From positions 98,005 to 162,004 of the forward strand of contig JBKCUK010000012.1 in the NCBI GenBank assembly GCA_046318415.1: 64,000 nt of DNA, written 5' to 3'. The notes below the pieces were generated by a model. The model had not been told where the DNA came from. It searched no databases and worked only from the letters and a program-made list of their open reading frames with translations. The translations under genes were made by a program, and so were the position numbers. The DNA comes from JBKCUK01 sp046318415 (lineage in GTDB: Bacteria > Pseudomonadota > Alphaproteobacteria > Caedimonadales > Caedimonadaceae). Shown in pieces: positions 41,447-49,682 of this stretch (position 1 is its first letter; every line of letters starts with the position of its first letter).

Positions 41447-43132
41447 TTAATTTTCTTTGGTCTCAGGCTCAATAATATAGGCAAATCTCGTATCAGCGCT
41501 TTTGCTATAGTCGATCCATCCCCTACTATTGGTGTAGTATCTATTTTCCTCGTACCGAATGCCATTTTCGTAGATGGCGTTCAGTTGAGCAATGGTGTTG
41601 TGGGCCCATGCCTTGTCTTTTGACGGAATGCACTCAAGGTCAAGTGACCGCATGAATTGTATAACGTTTTTGTTGTCTCTGAAAAAGAGGGCTGGTGCAT
41701 CGTTTTTCTGGTGCAGTTTCGCCGTCGTGAGACTGCCAAAAGGTGTATTCCTCTCCAGTAAATAATCAAAATCCCCCTGCAGCATGATTAAACTTTTCAC
41801 AATGCTGTATTTTAAAGCAATCTCGCTGTCTTCGACTTGAGTGAAAAGAGCGAGTAATTTGTTTTCAAGGCTCTCTTTCACTGGGCGGCCATGGTTTTTA
41901 AATGCCTCATATGCGCGACGTCCACCGTAATTCATCCTTGATGATAGTTCTTTTTCATACTCGCCTGTCACGATCTCTTCCAGGAATTGGACAGCCATAG
42001 ACAAGGAGGGGAAGAGGAATTCGCACTGCTCTAAGATTTCCTTTAGGGGCTCTGTGTAGCCTGCAAGAATGGCTTCTTTCAAATGCCCCAAAGCAACGCT
42101 CTGAGATTCTTGAAATGCTTTTTCATCGCCCATCTTTTCGGCCTGCTCCGCCATAAAGGAGTGCAGTTCATAGCCAAGGTAGCGCAGACGTCCAGTATTG
42201 ATTTCTTCGGTTATAAACTTTTTCTGGGCTAAGATGCATTCGTTGCACTGAGTAAAGAGCGCAAAACGGTCCTCAGAATCGAAATTCAGCTGATGGGCCT
42301 TCTTGTAAGCTGTGAAATAATAGTCAAAAGCCACTTCGTATTTTCTTGCAGCGTGATGGAGTTCACCGAGGAAACGGTAGGCCAAAAGTTGCTGCTCGGC
42401 TCCTGAATCGCCCACAAGGTGAATAAAATCTTTTACAGCTTGGGACCAAGTTGCATTTACTTGATTGCTTTTGCTGGAGCGCTTTTTAAGATCTGCCAGT
42501 AACTGGTCGTCGAAAAGCTCAGTAAAAGCTTGCTGAGGATTATGCTCCTGCACGGCGAGTGCTGCTAACATGCACTTTGCCTCTAGGCTGCCATCCGCTG
42601 CTGATGTTGCAAGATAATCTCTTGCTTTTTGAGTGAGCTCGGTAGGGTCTTCTTCCTTTTCAGCGCCTTTCACGTAAGGTCCCAGTTCTTTCCACTTCAG
42701 GGACGCAATGTAGAAGTTTCTGTGAATATTATTTTTTGAAGACAAAATAGCGTCTAAGTTCATGTTCGCAAAAAATAGGATGTCGTGACCCAAGACCCGC
42801 ATGTCATCTTCTAAACCATGGATGAACCCGCCTTCTAATTTCTTGAGGGTGGTGCGCAATAACAATTCCCGGTAAGTGGGGTTATTCTCGCCAAACTGCT
42901 TGACTAATAGGCGTGCTGCAAAACCATGGCCAAGTTGCACAGCCCTTAATAAATTTTCCTCATTTTCACCGGTTGATGCGTCTTTTCTATAAAAATATGC
43001 AGCCTCAGAATCGATATCAATGGTCAGTGGGGCGGAGGTCAATCCTGCCTTGACATCTTCCAATTCAGGCAGATCACTCGCCATGGCGGAGATGGAGTTA
43101 AACAACGCCAGTGTAAATAATATTTTTCTCAT
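41447..43132 (-). CDS. Large exported helical-repeat protein, unrecognised
   Basis: A 561-residue protein with a signal peptide (RKILFTLALFNSISAMASD). The mature protein is helix-rich and acidic, with repeats of the TPR/Sel1 kind, for example LGHGFAARLLVKQFGE, AADGSLEAKCMLAALAVQEHNPQQAFTEL and QLLAYRFLGELHHAARKYEVAFDYYFTAYKKA. C-terminal segments (NAIYENGIRYEENRYYTNSRGWIDYS) are Tyr/Asn-rich. Such solenoids often bind other proteins. No family was assigned. The ATG at 43132 has AGAGGA just before it. It stands between the otherwise neighbouring ubiG and lysC, and may be an acquired accessory gene. Confidence 0.8.
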   Translation of the reverse strand: MRKILFTLALFNSISAMASDLPELEDVKAGLTSAPLTIDIDSEAAYFYRKDASTGENEENLLRAVQLGHGFAARLLVKQFGENNPTYRELLLRTTLKKLEGGFIHGLEDDMRVLGHDILFFANMNLDAILSSKNNIHRNFYIASLKWKELGPYVKGAEKEEDPTELTQKARDYLATSAADGSLEAKCMLAALAVQEHNPQQAFTELFDDQLLADLKKRSSKSNQVNATWSQAVKDFIHLVGDSGAEQQLLAYRFLGELHHAARKYEVAFDYYFTAYKKAHQLNFDSEDRFALFTQCNECILAQKKFITEEINTGRLRYLGYELHSFMAEQAEKMGDEKAFQESQSVALGHLKEAILAGYTEPLKEILEQCEFLFPSLSMAVQFLEEIVTGEYEKELSSRMNYGGRRAYEAFKNHGRPVKESLENKLLALFTQVEDSEIALKYSIVKSLIMLQGDFDYLLERNTPFGSLTTAKLHQKNDAPALFFRDNKNVIQFMRSLDLECIPSKDKAWAHNTIAQLNAIYENGIRYEENRYYTNSRGWIDYSKSADTRFAYIIEPETKEN

Positions 43133-43659
43133 CACGTCCTCTTTTCATTAAAGATGACGCAGAGCTCTTTTGCTTAGCCCATCGCCATCAAAATTTGCCC
43201 AAGCTTAACTGATAGTCATAAAATTTTGGGTTTTGCTAGTTATTGAGGGTCTGAGTTATTAAGTGAAGTTTAAAAAGGACTTTATTTTAAAAATTTATGT
43301 TTTTATTATAAAAAAACGTTCGTGATGACATGATATGACTGCTGTAAATTTTTAAAAGTGTATTGTTTCTCACCGTTTAAATGCGGGTATCCCTTGCGAG
43401 TATGTCCTTGATTAATATTGTATTGCCCATTGAGTCAAGATAGGCAAAAAATCCATATTCATCCCTTGTTATTTATGGATTATTGTTGTGCCTAATTCTC
43501 TGACTTAGGCTTCACGAAAGGGGTGACGTTTGCTTCTCTCACTCGTGACCATAGCATCCATATAACAACCATCAAGAATCAAAGATTTCAGTTGTCCCTT
43601 GCGAAAAGTATCAAGAAGCCGCTAAGAAGATACGGTGAACCTTAATGTAGGTTAGAACC
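43133..43659. other. AT-rich intergenic region before lysC
   Basis: 527 bp between the divergent exported-protein gene and lysC, with no supported coding region. A promoter candidate lies at 43394-43421 (TTGCGA, 16 nt, TATTGT). AATCCATA at 43450-43457 pairs with TATGGATT at 43474-43481. The leader from there to lysC would be about 230 nt. No known riboswitch was recognised. Confidence 0.5.
43394..43421 (+). promoter_or_regulatory. Candidate lysC promoter
   Basis: TTGCGA at 43394-43399 and TATTGT at 43416-43421 are separated by 16 nt. If used, it gives an untranslated leader of about 230 nt before lysC. Confidence 0.35.
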
Positions 43660-44874
43660 ATGGCCCTTGTTGTGCAAAAATTTGGTGGGACTTCTGTGGC
43701 AGATGTGGCGTGTATTCAAAACGCTGCACGCCGTGTCTTGCATGAAATCAAGCGTGGCCATCAACCGGTAGTGGTTGTCTCGGCGATGGCAGGGGTGACT
43801 AACCAATTGGTTGACCTGGTACGCCATGTCAATCCCCATTTCGATGCAGCCGAATATGATGTGGTGGTCGCCTCTGGCGAGCAGGTCACCACCGGGTTGA
43901 TGGCTTTGGCGTTGCAAGCATTGGGCGTGAAGGCGCGCTCATACTTGGGATGGCAGGTCCCATTTCATACGGACGCAAACCATGAATCGGCCCGGGTCGA
44001 ATCTGTTGATATCACGCACCTCCGCCAGGATCTTGCCGCAGGGATTGTGCCGGTCATTGCAGGATTTCAGGGACTCAGTCCTAAAGGGCGCGTGACGACC
44101 TTTGGGCGCGGGGGGTCGGATATTACTGCTGTTGCGTTGGCCGCTGCCTTAAACGCCGACCGCTGTGATCTTTATAAGGATGTCACCGGTATTTTTACGG
44201 CCGATCCAAGGTTGGTGCCCCAGGCCCGACAATTGCCGCGCTTGAGTTACAGCGAAATGTTAGAATTGGCCTCACTTGGCTCAAAGGTTATCCAGACCCG
44301 GGCTGTGCAAATGGCCATGGCCTATGGTGTCCCGTTAAGATTGTTCTCTAGCTTTGAAGAAGCTGAGGGAACCCATATCGTGCATGAGGATGAGCTGGTG
44401 GAAAAATCTCAAATTTCTGGCGTTGTGTGCAATAAAAACGTGGTGCGTGCCCTGGTGCGAGGGGCGCTTACCTCTGGTCTTTTGGCCCAGCTGTTTCGCG
44501 AGCTGGCCAATGCGCAAATTGATGTGGACATGGTGACCCAAGAGCTGGGGGGAACCGCTGGGCGCGTGACTTTCGTCGTGCAAGGGGCGCGCCTCGAGCA
44601 GGTGCAGACACTTCTTGAGCAGCCCTCCTTTGCGGCTCTTGAGGTCGGTGGTGATATGAATCTTGCCAAAATTTCCATCGTGGGCCTGGGGTTGAAGGGG
44701 GATGCGGGCATTGCGGCACTGGTCCTGGAGACCCTTGAAGCGCGGGCGATCCCTGTTTTTGGCTTGGCCACTTCAGAAATGCGCCTCAGCGTCCTTGTTG
44801 CCGATGAGTATGCTGAGCTTGCCGTGCGTGCCCTTCATGGCGCCCTTTTGCCGGAACTGAAAGAGGCTGCCTAG
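43660..44874 (+). CDS. lysC: Aspartate kinase
   Basis: Phosphorylates aspartate, the first step to lysine/diaminopimelate, threonine and methionine. The 404-residue protein has the N-terminal kinase domain (VVQKFGGTSVADVACI, VVVVSAMAGVTN, FGRGGSDITAVALAAAL, KDVTGIFTADPRLVPQA) and two C-terminal ACT domains (about 260-400) that bind inhibitory amino acids. This is the single-function form usual in alphaproteobacteria. With DapD and DapE it supports diaminopimelate synthesis. The start follows a long AT-rich leader. Confidence 0.97.
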   Translation: MALVVQKFGGTSVADVACIQNAARRVLHEIKRGHQPVVVVSAMAGVTNQLVDLVRHVNPHFDAAEYDVVVASGEQVTTGLMALALQALGVKARSYLGWQVPFHTDANHESARVESVDITHLRQDLAAGIVPVIAGFQGLSPKGRVTTFGRGGSDITAVALAAALNADRCDLYKDVTGIFTADPRLVPQARQLPRLSYSEMLELASLGSKVIQTRAVQMAMAYGVPLRLFSSFEEAEGTHIVHEDELVEKSQISGVVCNKNVVRALVRGALTSGLLAQLFRELANAQIDVDMVTQELGGTAGRVTFVVQGARLEQVQTLLEQPSFAALEVGGDMNLAKISIVGLGLKGDAGIAALVLETLEARAIPVFGLATSEMRLSVLVADEYAELAVRALHGALLPELKEAA

Positions 44875-44998
44875 CGGAGTCTGACCTGGCGCGCTTGTAA
44901 GCTTCATTTATCATACTGCTGATGCTGCAACGTTTTCTTTAGGCCCCATATGGTTTAATGATAACAAGAGCATTCCACACGCCGATAGGGAGCGATCC

Positions 44999-46960
44999 AT
45001 GTCTCACGCACTGATTCCTGTGAAAACCCCTTTTGCCAAGACCGCCCACATCAAGGCGGCCGATTATATCGCCTTGTATCAGGAATCCATTGAGAATCCT
45101 GAACAGTTTTGGGGCCGCGAAGGTAAACAACTGGACTGGATCAAACCCTTCAGTCAGGTCATGAATTGCTCGTACCAGCCGGAAGATGTGCGCATTCGTT
45201 GGTATGAAGATGGGGTGCTGAATGTGGCGGCCAATTGTCTTGATCGTCACCTGAAAACACGCGCCGATAAAACCGCCATTATTTGGCAGGGCGATGATCC
45301 TCGCGAACGGCGCAACGTCACCTATCAAGAGCTCTATGAGGAGGTGTGTCGTGCCGCCAATGTGTTGCGGCAGCTGGGGGTCGGACGCGGCGATCGGGTG
45401 ATCATTTATTTGCCCATGATTGTTGAAGCCGCCGTCATGATGCTGGCGTGCGCACGCATCGGCGCCATTCATTCTGTGGTTTTTGGTGGCTTTTCGCCTG
45501 AATCCCTGGTGGGTCGCATTGAAGATTCTGGAGCCCGTATCGTGATCACCGCCAATGCCGGTTATCGCGGCGGTAAGTCCGTTCCATTTAAGGCAAATGT
45601 GGATGCGGCGTTAGCAGCAGAGTCAGCGTCTTGTGTTGAAAAAGTCTTAGTCGTTCGGCGCACGGACCAAGACGTGCCCATGAAGGGTGGGCGTGATCTA
45701 TGGTATGAGTCCTTGCGGGATCAGGCTGCACCCGAATGTGCCCCAGAGCCCATGGGTGCTGAAGATCCGCTCTTTATTCTCTACACCTCAGGTTCAACGG
45801 GAAAACCCAAAGGCGTTGTGCACTCGACGGGTGGATATCTGGTCTATGCCGCCATGACCCACAAATATGTTTTCGATATTCAAGAAAACGATGTCTATTG
45901 GTGCACCGCAGATGTGGGATGGGTTACCGGTCACAGTTATGTGGTTTATGGTCCCCTCGCCAATGGGGCGACAACGGTCATGTTTGAAGGGGTTCCCAAC
46001 TATCCGACGCCAAGCCGTATTTGGCAAGTGGTGGATGACTTGAGGGTCACCATTCTCTACACGGCGCCCACGGCCATCAGGGCTCTGATGCGCGAAGGAG
46101 ATGAATGGGTGAAGAGCTCTTCACGCCAAAGCCTGCGTCTTTTAGGCTCGGTGGGGGAGCCCATTAATCCAGAAGCATGGAACTGGTTTTACGAGGTGGT
46201 GGGCAATCAACGTTGCCCCATCGTGGATACCTGGTGGCAGACCGAGACGGGCGGAATCTTAATCACGCCCCTTGCAGGCGCCATCGATTTAAAGCCGGGC
46301 TCGGCCACCAAGCCATTTTTTGGTGTCCTGCCCGTAGTGCTGGATGGTGAAGGAAAAGAGGTGAAAAATAATCCTGCAGAAGGCGTTTTGGCCATTAAGC
46401 GCTCCTGGCCAGGACAGATGCGCACCCTATGGAATGCCCACGACCGTTTCATCGAGACTTACTTCAAACCCTATCCGGGATACTATTTTTCAGGAGATGG
46501 ATGTCGGCGGGATGAGGAGGGCTATTATTGGATTACGGGACGCGTGGATGATGTGATTAACGTCTCGGGTCATCGTATTGGCTCGGCAGAAATCGAGAGC
46601 GCCCTTGTTGGGCATGAACATGTGGCAGAAGCCGCCGTGGTGGCCTACCCCCATCCCATTAAAGGTCAGGGAATCTATGCCTTTGTGACCCTCACGGTGC
46701 ATCAAGTGCCCTCCGAAGAGCTCAAAGCAGCCTTAATAAAATGGGTTCGTAAGGAGATTGGCCCTATCGCGACGCCAGATGTGATCCAGTGGGCACCAGG
46801 TCTTCCCAAGACGCGGTCGGGAAAAATCATGCGCAGAATTTTAAGAAAGATTGCAGAAGATAGTCTCCACGAGCTGGGGGATACCTCAACCCTGGCCGAC
46901 CCTACAGTGGTGGAGGAACTGATTCATGAAGCAAAAAGACTACGGGAGGCACGTCGCTAG
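44999..46960 (+). CDS. acs: Acetyl-CoA synthetase
   Basis: Makes acetyl-CoA from acetate, ATP and CoA through acetyl-AMP. The 653-residue AMP-forming enzyme has the P-loop YTSGSTGKPKGVVHSTGGY, the A5 motif DTWWQTETGG, the A8 hinge TGRVDDVINVSGHRIG, and the C-terminal catalytic Lys in PKTRSGKIMRRILRKIA, the site that is acetylated for control in other bacteria. The length is standard. It lies downstream of lysC and overlaps the next exported-protein gene by 35 nt. It points to acetate as a carbon source. Confidence 0.97.
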   Translation: MSHALIPVKTPFAKTAHIKAADYIALYQESIENPEQFWGREGKQLDWIKPFSQVMNCSYQPEDVRIRWYEDGVLNVAANCLDRHLKTRADKTAIIWQGDDPRERRNVTYQELYEEVCRAANVLRQLGVGRGDRVIIYLPMIVEAAVMMLACARIGAIHSVVFGGFSPESLVGRIEDSGARIVITANAGYRGGKSVPFKANVDAALAAESASCVEKVLVVRRTDQDVPMKGGRDLWYESLRDQAAPECAPEPMGAEDPLFILYTSGSTGKPKGVVHSTGGYLVYAAMTHKYVFDIQENDVYWCTADVGWVTGHSYVVYGPLANGATTVMFEGVPNYPTPSRIWQVVDDLRVTILYTAPTAIRALMREGDEWVKSSSRQSLRLLGSVGEPINPEAWNWFYEVVGNQRCPIVDTWWQTETGGILITPLAGAIDLKPGSATKPFFGVLPVVLDGEGKEVKNNPAEGVLAIKRSWPGQMRTLWNAHDRFIETYFKPYPGYYFSGDGCRRDEEGYYWITGRVDDVINVSGHRIGSAEIESALVGHEHVAEAAVVAYPHPIKGQGIYAFVTLTVHQVPSEELKAALIKWVRKEIGPIATPDVIQWAPGLPKTRSGKIMRRILRKIAEDSLHELGDTSTLADPTVVEELIHEAKRLREARR

Positions 46961-47549
46961 CCTTCTTTTGGTGCTGGTATGGAGCGCATGTGCTGAAGCC
47001 AGTAATCCATTGGTTTCAGATGTATTCGAGGAAAATTCGCACCCCAGTCCAAAGGTGGTGCGTCTCTACCGTGCTCTGCAAGACCTTGATGACAGACTTG
47101 AGCATCTTCATGGCAATCTCAGACACTTTCACAATGAAACCAAGATTATTAATCCAGTTGAGCTCAAGAAACTTGTGATCAACTTTATCAAGCGTTGGGA
47201 GCCAGTTGATGCGCAGATGGACAGGGTAATCGATCTGCGCAAAGAGGTTAAGCACCTCTTCCGTCATCATCCTTTGACGCCCTTTGTTTTGTCAAAAAAA
47301 ATGTATAATGATGTCCGAGAACTTGAGTTAGCTTATTACGAGCTAATCTATCCCCACCCGGGTTCGCTCAGGCCCATCGATTGGCGTTACTACAATGTGA
47401 CCCCCTATCATATTTTGGAGGAGCAGGTGCGTGATTTTCGACGAGAATTGTGGGGTATTCTGCAGGAATTTGATTTGGTCGAGCTCTTAGATGGGGAAGG
47501 GCAAGCCAAAGGCTTGCCCCTGGGTGAGGAAGATCCTCAACCCGTTTGA
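46926..47549 (+). CDS. Unrecognised exported helical protein
   Basis: A 207-residue protein with a signal peptide (GRHVASLLLVLVWSACAEAS). The mature part is helical and charged, with coiled-coil-like stretches (KVVRLYRALQDLDDRLEHLHGNLRHFHN and RWEPVDAQMDRVIDLRKEVKHLF). GGAGGA lies about 8 nt before the ATG, which sits inside the end of acs. A 9-bp hairpin (GGGCAAGCC/GGCTTGCCC, 47499-47519) lies within the last codons, without a T run. It is convergent with a putative lipoprotein, with a 13-nt overlap. No family recognised. Confidence 0.8.
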   Translation: MKQKDYGRHVASLLLVLVWSACAEASNPLVSDVFEENSHPSPKVVRLYRALQDLDDRLEHLHGNLRHFHNETKIINPVELKKLVINFIKRWEPVDAQMDRVIDLRKEVKHLFRHHPLTPFVLSKKMYNDVRELELAYYELIYPHPGSLRPIDWRYYNVTPYHILEEQVRDFRRELWGILQEFDLVELLDGEGQAKGLPLGEEDPQPV

Positions 47550-48313
47550 CGCATATCAACAACTTCGTGGGGGTTTTTAAGGTTATTGTTCAGTTGAATA
47601 AAAAGATTATGCAGAATGCTGTTCAGCGCTTTTTTTAAATATTCGGCATCGTTTTCCAGCCACCTTTTGGCGTTGTCTTCGATGCTCATCACGCGAAAAG
47701 GCAACGGCTCACTATAGGCAAGGCTAAACTTCATCAGCGGCGAACGGCTGAGGTCGGTGTCCTGAACGACGGTCTTCCATTTCTCAGCCGTTGGATGAAG
47801 TACGACATCCAGTGTCCCTCTGATCGTATTGAATTTCGCATCTAAGCGATAGCTGAACTGTGCTGTTAACAACGCATCAGCTTTGGTTGATTTGGAAGCC
47901 TTCTCAAGGGTTTCATCATCAAGCGCAGCCACATGGTGGATGGGGCCAAGATGAAGCCATGTTGCCGCTTGCAGGGCTTGCTCTAATCTTTGCTGGAATT
48001 TCTTTTGCAGACCATAATTTTTTAGCTCTTTTTGCATGTCCACCATGGCGTCCTCGGCGCAGTTTGACCGGTAAGCCATTATGGCTGTGTCGACAAGAAC
48101 CATGAGGAGCGATGGGTTTGATTCCGAAATTTTAGAAGGTTCAATATCGGCGAGCATCTTGTCTTGGCAAAGCTGAACATACGCTTCACTGCTGGCAATG
48201 TGCGTCTGCAACTCGGGCTGTAGGGCCACGAATTCAGGCTTGGGGCTGCAGTTTGACAGGGTGATGGGGCAAAGGGTCAAAAATGCAAAAGTTTTCATAG
48301 GATGGCGGGACAT
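47537..48313 (-). CDS. Putative lipoprotein, unrecognised
   Basis: A 258-residue protein. The N-terminus MSRHPMKTFAFLTLCPITLSNCSPK resembles a lipoprotein signal with Cys at about residue 23, although Asn at -1 is not ideal, so it may instead be a normal export signal. The mature part is helical in the middle (MVDMQKELKNYGLQKKFQQRLEQALQAA) and beta-like later (DALLTAQFSYRLDAKFNTIRGTLDVVL). GAGAGG lies just before the ATG at 48313. It is a single gene between two plus-strand genes. The function is unknown. Confidence 0.75.
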   Translation of the reverse strand: MSRHPMKTFAFLTLCPITLSNCSPKPEFVALQPELQTHIASSEAYVQLCQDKMLADIEPSKISESNPSLLMVLVDTAIMAYRSNCAEDAMVDMQKELKNYGLQKKFQQRLEQALQAATWLHLGPIHHVAALDDETLEKASKSTKADALLTAQFSYRLDAKFNTIRGTLDVVLHPTAEKWKTVVQDTDLSRSPLMKFSLAYSEPLPFRVMSIEDNAKRWLENDAEYLKKALNSILHNLFIQLNNNLKNPHEVVDMRQTG

Positions 48314-48556
48314 AGAACCTCTCTCGTTTTGTTTCATGCAAACGTGCACGGCTTCGGTCAATTAAGCTGAGAGAACTTACTGAATTCACGACGAACGGTC
48401 AAAAGGAAAAATCCTATGCCAAAGTCATTGCGTGACCATGATCTGGATCCGGGAAGTGTCAGGATAAGTGTGTTCTGCTGCCTGATGAAATTATCTGCGC
48501 TTGCGTGAAATAAAATCTTGCAAAACCGCATTAAAGGGCATAGGCAAAGGAAAGAG

Positions 48557-48601
48557 ATGAACATTCACAAGGCATGTTATGAGCGGCCGCACACAATTTG
48601 A
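48557..48601 (+). CDS. Possible 14-residue leader peptide overlapping the NMO-like gene
   Basis: An ATG at 48557 preceded by AAAGGAAAG, a much stronger ribosome site than that of the next gene, opens MNIHKACYERPHTI and stops at 48599-48601. It overlaps the downstream gene start at 48579 in another frame. It might couple translation. It is small, and chance is possible. Confidence 0.25.
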   Translation: MNIHKACYERPHTI

Positions 48602-49595
48602 AAAGCTTTCTAAGCGAGGGTGTGATTTTTTAGGTGTCCAGTTTCCCATCCTCGGCGGCGCCATGACATGGGTTTCAGAACGCTCACTGACCTCAGCCAT
48701 TTCAAATGCGGGCGGTTTTGGGGTATTGGCTTGCGGCGCCATGACGCCAGAGCTGTTACGGGCGGAAATCGAGGCAACGCGCGAACTGACCTCGAAGCCC
48801 TTTGGGCTCAACTTAATCACGCTTCACCCGCGCTTGCTTGAGCTGATCGATGTGTGTGGTGACCTTAAGGTGAGTCACGTGGTCCTGGCAGGCGGTGTTC
48901 CCTCGCAAGAGGCTATGGAGCGCGTCAAAGCAACCGGTGCCAAGCTCATTTGTTTTGCTCCTGCTTTGGTAATGGCGAAGCGGCTGATTAAAAATGGTGT
49001 GGATGCCCTGGTGATCGAAGGACACGAAGCAGGCGGCCATATCGGTCCTGTCTCCACGTCGGTGCTGGTGCAAGAGATTTTACCCCACATCCAAGAAGTT
49101 CCTATCTTTGTCGCCGGCGGCATTGGCCGTGGGGAAGCCATTGCCCTGTATTTGAGTCTAGGTGCAGCGGGTTGCCAGCTGGGGACCCGATTTGTGTGTG
49201 CTAAGGAGTCACGCGCTCATCCTCATTTTAAGAAAGCCTTCATGCGCGGTCATGCAAGGGACGCGGTGGTCTCGCCGCAATTGGATCCGCGCTTTCCCGT
49301 GATCCCCGTAAGGGCGCTGGCAAACGAGGGGACGAAGCGCTTTATCGAGTTCCAGCGTCAGATGATTGATGCCGTTGACCGAGGCGAAAAGGAACTGAAA
49401 GACGCTCAAATGGAGATTGAGCACTTTTGGGCCGGCGCCCTGCGCCGTGCCGTGGTTGATGGGGATGTGGAAAACGGTTCGCTGATGGCAGGCCAAAGCG
49501 TGGGTATGGTGAAAAGCGAGCAAACCGTGCAAGAAATTTTGAATGAATTGGTGGACGAGGCCATGGCGACCCTTGAGTCACGATTGGCCTTATAA
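48579..49595 (+). CDS. Nitronate monooxygenase / FabK-like flavoprotein
   Basis: A 338-residue FMN-dependent TIM-barrel enzyme. Key segments are FPILGGAMTWVSERSLTSAISNAGGFGVLACGAM, FGLNLITLHP, VIEGHEAGGHIGP (the conserved His) and FVAGGIGRGEAIALYLSLGAAGCQLGTRFV with the phosphate-binding Gly residues. Members are either nitronate monooxygenases or enoyl-ACP reductases of the FabK type. Because no enoyl-ACP reductase is seen in the fab cluster of this window, the FabK role is possible. It stands alone before ptsP. Confidence 0.85.
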   Translation: MSGRTQFEKLSKRGCDFLGVQFPILGGAMTWVSERSLTSAISNAGGFGVLACGAMTPELLRAEIEATRELTSKPFGLNLITLHPRLLELIDVCGDLKVSHVVLAGGVPSQEAMERVKATGAKLICFAPALVMAKRLIKNGVDALVIEGHEAGGHIGPVSTSVLVQEILPHIQEVPIFVAGGIGRGEAIALYLSLGAAGCQLGTRFVCAKESRAHPHFKKAFMRGHARDAVVSPQLDPRFPVIPVRALANEGTKRFIEFQRQMIDAVDRGEKELKDAQMEIEHFWAGALRRAVVDGDVENGSLMAGQSVGMVKSEQTVQEILNELVDEAMATLESRLAL

Positions 49596-49616
49596 AAAAC
49601 AAAATTAAGTAGGATG

Positions 49617-49662
49617 AAAGCCCAATAAGTATAAACGTTCCATAAGAAGAACGTTGGGCTTT
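49617..49662 (+). repeat. 9-bp inverted repeat in the ptsP leader
   Basis: AAAGCCCAA at 49617-49625 pairs perfectly with TTGGGCTTT at 49654-49662, with two AACGTT copies in between. It ends about 12 nt before the ptsP ribosome site. It could be an operator or a leader hairpin, or a weak terminator of the preceding gene without a T run. Confidence 0.4.
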
Positions 49663-49682
49663 GAGGTAACTCCAGGGAGGTT

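Noticed and set aside
47499..47519. 9-bp hairpin GGGCAAGCC/GGCTTGCCC as a terminator or REP-like repeat
   Set aside because: No T run on either strand, lies inside coding sequence, and no second copy was found in the window.
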